From contig CAMNAY010000010.1 in NCBI GenBank assembly GCA_946531975.1, positions 1 through 15,399 on the forward strand: a stretch of 15,399 nucleotides of DNA. The letters run 5' to 3'. Numbering within the stretch: position 1 is the stretch's first letter; each line of letters begins with the position of its first letter. The stretch comes from an uncultured Ruminococcus sp. GTDB lineage: Bacteria > Bacillota > Clostridia > Oscillospirales > Ruminococcaceae. The translations under genes were made by a program, and so were the position numbers. This document shows positions 11,862 to 15,399 of the stretch, in pieces. The notes beneath the pieces were generated by a model. It saw only the letters and a program-made list of their open reading frames with translations. It did no database searches and had not been told where the DNA came from.

Positions 11862-12120
11862 GAAATCACTCCTTTCATACAGGCAGTCAGGGCGGAGCAT
11901 CCGGCATTCCTCTCTCCGCCGGACGCGCATCTCTCTCCAATCACAGTGCAAAAACGGCGATTTTTTGCACGTTTGCGTACAACATATTTGTTTTTACAAT
12001 AAAGATTCTGCGAATTGTACAACCGGCTGCGTTCTGCGTATCTTCCGTTTGTGCAGAATAGACAATCTTTTTCTTTGGCGTGTTCATGTGCAGAAAACTG
12101 CACATGGCAAACAAATGTGC
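11862..12120. promoter_or_regulatory. Divergent control region of the cassette, with inverted and direct repeats
   Basis: No gene is supported here. Seen: a 9-bp inverted repeat GTGCAAAAA / TTTTTGCAC (11946-11954 / 11962-11970); a 9-bp inverted repeat CATGTGCAG / CTGCACATG with an AAAA loop (12085-12106); the direct repeat GTACAAC at 11977 and 12017, exactly 40 bp apart; and the direct repeat TTCTGCG at 12006 and 12032. No convincing sigma-A promoter was found on the minus strand for the tail operon. The second inverted repeat lies 15 bp upstream of the plus-strand -35, a usual activator or repressor position. Binding factors are unknown; the sigma-like protein of the cassette is a candidate. 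Confidence 0.5.
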
Positions 12121-12149
12121 TTGACAAAACTCCGATTATCTGCTACAAT
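12121..12149 (+). promoter_or_regulatory. Strong sigma-A promoter of the regulatory operon
   Basis: A perfect -35 TTGACA (12121-12126), a 17-bp spacer and TACAAT (12144-12149), with an extended -10 TGC just before it. The predicted transcription start is near 12156, which falls at the edge of the SOS box that follows. Confidence 0.88.
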
Positions 12150-12156
12150 AGAGATA

Positions 12157-12168
12157 GAACATTTGTTC
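12157..12168. promoter_or_regulatory. LexA (SOS) box over the transcription start
   Basis: GAACATTTGTTC matches the Gram-positive LexA/DinR operator GAAC-N4-GTTC exactly. The dyad extends one base further on each side (A...T). It begins 7 bp after the -10 box, so bound LexA would block polymerase. Known: LexA self-cleaves on RecA filaments after DNA damage, releasing such promoters. Confidence 0.82.
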
Positions 12169-12217
12169 TTTCTCACTCTAAAAAGCAACCGGAACCAGAA
12201 TGAAGGAGGAATGTATG

Positions 12218-12568
12218 ATGCAGAGATCAGATACGGCTTGTCAGCGGACAGCAGAGACAGAATGGGTAGAGACAGCCCCCTACACCGCGATGCTGCGGGA
12301 TTATGAAACGGCAGCGGCGCGGCTTCGGAATCGGATCACGGAGCTGACGGAGGAGCTGAAGGCGGCGGAAAAATCCAAGGCGGGCACACAGGATTCTGCG
12401 CGGGCGCAGACCTTGCTGGAGCAGCGCATTGATACGCTCCGGCATGAGTATATTGACACACAGTCCGTAATGCAGCAGATCCGCGTGTATGCGGAGAAGG
12501 AGGGTGCAAATGAAAGCAGAGAAGCGGCGGCAGGATGTCAGGGTAAGCGCGTCTGTGCTGGATTTTGA
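12218..12568 (+). CDS. Coiled-coil protein of the SOS-controlled operon
   Basis: A 116-residue protein. The ATG at 12218 is 8 bases after AGGAGG (12204-12209); the in-frame ATG at 12215 is equally possible, while 12200 has no ribosome site. Seen: a charged helical stretch from about residue 24 to 95 with heptad-like spacing and a break around 52-62 (KSKAGTQDSARA), suggesting a helical hairpin. The last 20 residues are read through the start of the next gene in another frame and are low-complexity. Known (recalled): phage sigma-like regulators of the DUF1492 type join an N-terminal coiled coil of this form to a C-terminal sigma-region-4 domain. Here the two parts seem to be separate, overlapping genes, so the products probably form one complex. 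Function is inferred. Confidence 0.72.
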   Translation: MQRSDTACQRTAETEWVETAPYTAMLRDYETAAARLRNRITELTEELKAAEKSKAGTQDSARAQTLLEQRIDTLRHEYIDTQSVMQQIRVYAEKEGANESREAAAGCQGKRVCAGF

Positions 12569-12836
12569 CCCATCGCTGATTTACCGGCTCTCGGAGCAAA
12601 CGGCGGAAACGCTTTCAGAGCTTCCCGACGGCGGCAGGCGGATTATTCGGGCAATGCGGGCGGCATGGGTAACGGAGCTGACTGCATGCCAGCGAAAGTA
12701 TCTGCTGCTGTATTATCAGGACAGGCATACGATGGCGGATATCGCGGAGCTGTGCGGTGTCGGCGTCGGGACGGTCTCGCGGACGCTGTCGCGGGCGAGA
12801 AACCGTCTGCGCCGTATATTGCAATATTACCTCTGA
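12510..12836 (+). CDS. Stand-alone sigma-70 region 4-like DNA-binding regulator
   Basis: A 108-residue protein. The ATG at 12510 is 6 bases after GAAGGAGGG (12496-12503). Seen: a helical N-terminal half ('DFDPSLIYRLSEQTAETL', 18-35), then 'LTACQRKYLLLYYQDRHTM' (57-75) and a helix-turn-helix 'MADIAELCGVGVGTVSRTLS' (75-94) followed by basic 'RARNRLRRIL' (95-104). This is the sigma region 4.2 pattern: 'xLxxxQRxxLxLyYxxxxTxxeIA...vsxxTVSRxLxRAxxxL'. There is no region 2, so it cannot melt promoters alone. Known: phage late-gene regulators (ArpU, YqaQ and DUF1492 groups) have this size and fold and act with or instead of the host sigma. It overlaps the upstream coiled-coil gene by 59 bases. The expected target is the divergent tail/lysozyme operon (inference). 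Confidence 0.85.
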   Translation: MKAEKRRQDVRVSASVLDFDPSLIYRLSEQTAETLSELPDGGRRIIRAMRAAWVTELTACQRKYLLLYYQDRHTMADIAELCGVGVGTVSRTLSRARNRLRRILQYYL

Positions 12837-12858
12837 CAACCGGCGCGGCGGGCGGCAG

Positions 12859-12926
12859 CATCGCTGATTGAGCGCCGCGTAAAATTTTTTGGTACGTCAG
12901 TCCTGCCGTATATTTTCGCTGGGCGC
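12859..12926 (-). repeat. Right 68-bp inverted repeat
   Basis: The partner of 8633-8700 in opposite orientation (62/68 identical). It starts 22 bp after the sigma-like gene stop. At its outer edge is a short tandem array GCTGGGC, GCTGGGC, GCTGGAG (12918-12938); the left repeat's outer edge has only a degenerate version. Confidence 0.95.
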
Positions 12927-13007
12927 TGGGCGCTGGAGTGAACCGAGGCGCAGCATTTTTCATCAAACGCGATACGATATGAACAGCCGGACTGCCCCGA
13001 TCAACAG

Positions 13008-13046
13008 AAATGCCTGCCTGATGTGACTCAGGCAGGCATTTGTTTG
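13008..13046. terminator. Bidirectional terminator between the cassette flank and rubrerythrin
   Basis: A perfect 14-bp stem, AAATGCCTGCCTGA (13008-13021) with TCAGGCAGGCATTT (13028-13041), encloses a 6-base loop. T-rich bases follow on the plus strand, and the paired A/T foot gives a T tract in the minus direction. It ends rubrerythrin transcription and any plus-strand read-through from the cassette. Confidence 0.88.
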
Positions 13047-13064
13047 TATATGCTGTAAAACAGA

Positions 13065-13604
13065 TCAGTAATTCTCAGCGCGAAGCTTGAAATAAGCCTG
13101 CGGGTGCTTGCAGACCGGACATACTGCCGGTGCCTTCGGTCCGATGACGATGTGACCGCAGTTCATGCACTCCCAGATCATGTCGCCGTCGCGGGAGAAG
13201 ACCAGACCGCCCTCGACATTCGCGAGCAGCTTGCGGTAGCGCTCCTCGTGTGCCTTCTCGATTTTGCCGACCATCTCAAACAGTGCTGCGATTCTGGTGA
13301 AGCCTTCCTCGCGCGCGACCTTCGCGAACTCAACATACATGTCGGTCCATTCGTAGTTCTCGCCGTCGGCTGCTGCCTTCAGGTTTTCAATGGTATCCGG
13401 AATATCGCCGCCGTGCAGCTCCTTATACCAGAGCTTTGCGTGTTCCTTCTCGTTATTTGCGGTCTCCTCAAAGATCTCCGCAATCTGGACATATCCTTCC
13501 TTGCGTGCCTTGGATGCAAAGTAGGTGTACTTGTTGCGCGCCTGCGATTCACCTGCAAATGCAGCCTGCAGATTTGCTTCGGTTCTTGAACCTTTCAGTT
13601 CCAT
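13065..13604 (-). CDS. rbr: Rubrerythrin (peroxide-reducing non-haem iron protein)
   Basis: A 179-residue protein with GGAGGA before its ATG. Seen: an N-terminal ferritin-like four-helix domain (1-130) with metal ligands Glu19, E-x-x-H at 52-55, Glu92, and a second E-x-x-H at 116-119. A C-terminal rubredoxin-like knuckle has C-x2-C at 146-149 and 162-165. Known: rubrerythrin reduces hydrogen peroxide to water at the di-iron site, with electrons passing through the rubredoxin domain, in the cytoplasm of anaerobes. Length and all metal ligands are normal for the family. It has its own consensus promoter and faces away from aspS. No PerR box was recognised. It is monocistronic, between its promoter and the terminator at 13008. 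Confidence 0.96.
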   Translation of the reverse strand: MELKGSRTEANLQAAFAGESQARNKYTYFASKARKEGYVQIAEIFEETANNEKEHAKLWYKELHGGDIPDTIENLKAAADGENYEWTDMYVEFAKVAREEGFTRIAALFEMVGKIEKAHEERYRKLLANVEGGLVFSRDGDMIWECMNCGHIVIGPKAPAVCPVCKHPQAYFKLRAENY

Positions 13605-13671
13605 TGCAGTTTCCTCCTTTGAATATCAGATTGGGTCTCGCCTGATGTACCGGACGGCACATCTTCCCTTT

Positions 13672-13700
13672 ATTATACCTATAATTGCCGGTTTTGTCAA
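13672..13700 (-). promoter_or_regulatory. Consensus sigma-A promoter of rubrerythrin
   Basis: On the minus strand, TTGACA (13700-13695), a 17-bp spacer and TATAAT (13677-13672) match the consensus perfectly. This predicts a leader of about 60 bases and strong constitutive expression. Confidence 0.9.
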
Positions 13701-13760
13701 TGCGCATTTTGTGAAAATCGGAAAATTCGCGGATGCAGGTGGTTTCCGGGTGCGCCGCTC

Positions 13761-13789
13761 TTGACAAATTCCGCAAAATCGAATAAAAT
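13761..13789 (+). promoter_or_regulatory. Sigma-A promoter of the aspS T-box transcript
   Basis: TTGACA (13761-13766), 17 bp and TAAAAT (13784-13789). The predicted start near 13795 coincides with the first pairing bases of T-box stem I. Confidence 0.88.
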
Positions 13790-13794
13790 AAGTA

Positions 13795-14058
13795 GCAGGA
13801 GACCCGCGCTCCGTATGGATTCCGGTCAGAGAGACAGCGCCCGCAGGCTGAAAGCGCGTCACGGAGTCAGGCAGCAGCGGCAACACTCCCGCGGATGCAA
13901 AAAGCATGCGCACAACTCCAAATGCCCCAAAAAAAGTGAACCTTGCGTCCGCAGATGCGGAAACAGGTTAAATCGGGTGGCACCGCGGGGTTTCATGACA
14001 GTGAAACGCTCGTCCCGAAGCAGCTTGCAGAGAAAGCAGGCAGCTTTGGGGCGTTTTT
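13795..14058 (+). promoter_or_regulatory. T-box riboswitch leader of aspS
   Basis: Seen: the invariant T-box GGGTGGCACCGCGG (13975-13988); the stem I AG-bulge motif AGAGAG (13828-13833) followed by a GCTGAAAG distal loop (13847-13854); a stem I base pairing GGAG (13798-13801) with CTCC (13886-13889); an inner stem CTCCGT (13809-13814) with ACGGAG (13861-13866); and a terminator at 14011-14053. Known: uncharged tRNA pairs its anticodon with the specifier and its NCCA end with the T-box bulge, stabilising the antiterminator. The bulge has C at the variable position, matching a tRNA with discriminator G (true of Asp and Asn tRNAs). By position next to the stem base, the specifier reads AAC (13882-13884) followed by A, an Asn codon; no GAC occurs in that strand. 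Confidence 0.95.
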
Positions 14059-14060
14059 AT
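14011..14060 (+). terminator. Conditional terminator of the aspS T-box
   Basis: CGTCCCGAAGC (14011-14021) pairs with GCTTTGGGGCG (14043-14053) through 11 bp including G-U pairs, followed by TTTTT. The 5' arm CGTCCC overlaps the sequence competing with the antiterminator, as in standard T-boxes. Confidence 0.9.
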
Positions 14061-14093
14061 TTTGAACGGTTTTTTGAACAGGAGGAGAACACT

Positions 14094-15399
14094 ATGTACC
14101 GTACCGTAATGTGCAATGCACTTCGGAAGGAACACATCGGACAGACCGTCTCGCTGGCGGGCTGGGTCGATACGATCCGCGACCACGGCGGCGTGCTGTT
14201 TCTGGCGCTGCGCGATGAGACCGGCATCACACAGGTCGTCTTCCATGACGACGAAATGCTCAGGGGCATCGGCAGAGAGACTGTTATCTCTGTCACAGGA
14301 AAGGTCGTCGAGCGCGACGCAGAGACCGTTGACCCGAAGCTTGAGACCGGTCTGGTCGAAGTGCTGGTCGAGAAGATGGAGCTGCTCGGACCCTCGAAGC
14401 AGATGCTGCCGTTTATTCCGGCAGAGTCGCTCGATACCCGTGAGGAGGTGCGCCTGAAGTACCGCTACCTCGACCTGAGAAACCCGAAGATCCATGAGAA
14501 CATCATTCTCCGCTCGAAGGTCATCACCTTCCTGCGCCGCAAAATGGAGGATCTTGGATTCCTCGATATCCAGACCCCGATTCTGACCGCATCTTCGCCT
14601 GAGGGTGCGCGTGATTTCCTTGTTCCGAGCAGAAAGCACAAGGGCAAGTTCTATGCGCTGCCGCAGGCACCGCAGCAGTTCAAGCAGCTGCTCATGGTCT
14701 CCGGCTTTAACAAATACTATCAGATCGCACCGTGCTTCCGCGATGAGGATGCGCGGCAGGACCGTTCTCCGGGAGAGTTCTATCAGCTCGACTTTGAAAT
14801 GGCGTTCGCAACACAGGACGAGGTTCTGGCTGTCTGCGAGGAGGTCATTTCCGAGACCTTCCGCAAGTTCAAGCCCGATGCCGTGATCTCTCAGGCGCCG
14901 TTTGAGCGCATCACCTACCGCGATGCGATGATGAAATACGGCTCGGATAAGCCCGACCTGCGCAACCCGCTTCAGATCATCGACCTGACTGATTTCTTCG
15001 CAAATGTGGACTTCCCGATCTTCAAGGGCAAGCCGGTGCGCGGCATCGTCGCAGACTGCGCAGGCTGCTCCAAGAAGTTCTTTGAGGATTCGCTGAAGTT
15101 CGCGACCTCGATCGGCATGAAGGGTCTGGGCTATCTGACCGCTGTCGAGGGTCAGGCAAACTTCAAGGGCCCGATCGACAAGTTCCTCTCCGATGCACAG
15201 CGCGATGAAATCCGTCAGCTCTCCGGCATCAAGGACGGCGAGACTGTGTTCTTCATCTCCGACAAGAAGGGCATCGTGGACAGCTACGCGGGTCAGATCC
15301 GCAACTGGCTGGGCGAGCGTCTCGACCTCATCGAGAAAAACGCATTCCGCTTCTGCTTCGTCGTCGATTTCCCGATGTACGAGATCAACGAGGAGACCA
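14094..15399 (+). CDS. aspS: Aspartyl-tRNA synthetase, 3' end cut by the window edge
   Basis: The first 435 residues are present; the bacterial enzyme is about 590, so the remainder lies outside. AGGAGGAG stands 6 bases before the ATG. Seen: an OB-fold anticodon-binding domain (1-105, 'GWVDTIRDHGGVLFLALRD'), RYLDLR (124-129), the class II motif 2 arginine in FRDED (215-219), and the start of the bacterial GAD insertion with 'GIVADCAG' and 'GLGYL'. Known: it charges tRNA-Asp with aspartate; non-discriminating forms also make Asp-tRNA-Asn, which GatCAB converts to Asn-tRNA-Asn. Residue 31 is His within RDHGG, as in non-discriminating AspRS (in P. aeruginosa this site was shown to affect specificity; recalled). 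It is controlled by the T-box leader upstream. Confidence 0.97.
   Translation, partial: MYRTVMCNALRKEHIGQTVSLAGWVDTIRDHGGVLFLALRDETGITQVVFHDDEMLRGIGRETVISVTGKVVERDAETVDPKLETGLVEVLVEKMELLGPSKQMLPFIPAESLDTREEVRLKYRYLDLRNPKIHENIILRSKVITFLRRKMEDLGFLDIQTPILTASSPEGARDFLVPSRKHKGKFYALPQAPQQFKQLLMVSGFNKYYQIAPCFRDEDARQDRSPGEFYQLDFEMAFATQDEVLAVCEEVISETFRKFKPDAVISQAPFERITYRDAMMKYGSDKPDLRNPLQIIDLTDFFANVDFPIFKGKPVRGIVADCAGCSKKFFEDSLKFATSIGMKGLGYLTAVEGQANFKGPIDKFLSDAQRDEIRQLSGIKDGETVFFISDKKGIVDSYAGQIRNWLGERLDLIEKNAFRFCFVVDFPMYEINEET

Larger units (their letters stand above)
8633..12926. mobile_element. Inverted-repeat-bounded, SOS-controlled phage-tail/lysozyme cassette (provisional)
   Basis: A 4294-bp unit between 68-bp inverted repeats. 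Inside are two divergent operons: minus-strand phage structural-type genes plus a GH25 lysozyme, and plus-strand coiled-coil plus sigma-region-4 genes. The coding content reaches within 10 bp of the left repeat and 22 bp of the right repeat, and strong terminators lie just outside on both sides. Seen: no integrase, transposase, terminase, portal, capsid or tape-measure gene. Inference: either a non-autonomous mobile cassette moved by enzymes supplied elsewhere, an invertible segment, or a domesticated prophage fragment whose borders happen to be repeats. No clear target-site duplication was found by eye next to the repeats. Confidence 0.45.

Noticed and set aside
8633..12926. Diversity-generating retroelement or integron-like cassette
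   Set aside because: There is no reverse transcriptase, no template/variable repeat pair in the fibre gene and no integrase; the repeats are inverted, not direct.
8701..12964. A further shared word, GATG..AAAAATGCT, just inside the left repeat and just outside the right repeat
   Set aside because: It is short, A-rich and in different positions relative to the two repeats, so it does not extend them and may be chance.
12643..12966. A 107-residue minus-strand open frame over the right repeat
   Set aside because: Mostly antisense to the sigma-like gene. Only its repeat-derived part is of interest, and that is reported as a finding about the repeats.
1..15399. CRISPR array, tRNA or rRNA genes
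   Set aside because: No regularly spaced direct repeats, cloverleaf with a TTCGA arm, or rRNA segments were seen.

Overview
The window looks like chromosome from a fibre-degrading gut or rumen Ruminococcus-type Firmicute (Oscillospiraceae). The evidence is a secreted, dockerin-bearing double rhamnogalacturonan acetylesterase (cellulosome chemistry), GGAGG-type ribosome sites, sigma-A promoters of the TTGACA-17-TATAAT type, a T-box leader and a GAAC-N4-GTTC SOS box. The genus is an inference from these features; no rRNA or other marker is present.

Layout. (1) 1-3911, plus strand: a tightly packed operon with the end of a DUF4430-type protein, a GNAT acetyltransferase and a complete ECF transporter (EcfT, a fused double ATPase, and an S component whose context suggests cobalamin). 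It closes with a strong terminator. (2) 3966-5141: a GC-rich palindromic block that may be a dispersed repeat, a promoter, and two small membrane-anchored proteins of unknown function with their own terminator. (3) 5178-8207, minus strand: the secreted two-catalytic-domain CE12 esterase with its promoter. (4) 8208-8632: no protein gene, but signals for one, possibly two, short plus-strand non-coding RNAs. The first carries a C-rich stretch matching the esterase ribosome-binding site over 9 bases. (5) 8633-12926: a 4.3-kb cassette bounded by a 68-bp inverted repeat (62/68 identical). Its minus-strand operon encodes phage tail/baseplate-like proteins and a GH25 lysozyme. A divergent plus-strand operon encodes a coiled-coil protein and a stand-alone sigma-70 region 4 protein, from a consensus promoter with a perfect LexA box over its start. 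(6) 13008-15399: terminator, rubrerythrin (minus), and aspS (plus, cut by the window end) behind a complete T-box leader.

Most notable is the cassette in (5). It carries phage-derived cell-surface and lysis functions, has a DNA-damage switch and its own sigma-like regulator, and has clean inverted-repeat borders, yet encodes no capsid, terminase, tape measure, integrase or transposase. A working model (inference) is that DNA damage removes LexA, the sigma-like protein is made, and it switches on the divergent tail/lysozyme operon, which has no convincing sigma-A promoter of its own. Other points worth a look are the putative anti-Shine-Dalgarno RNA next to the esterase, and an aspS T-box that seems to carry an Asn (AAC) specifier in front of an AspRS with His31, both of which fit a non-discriminating AspRS.
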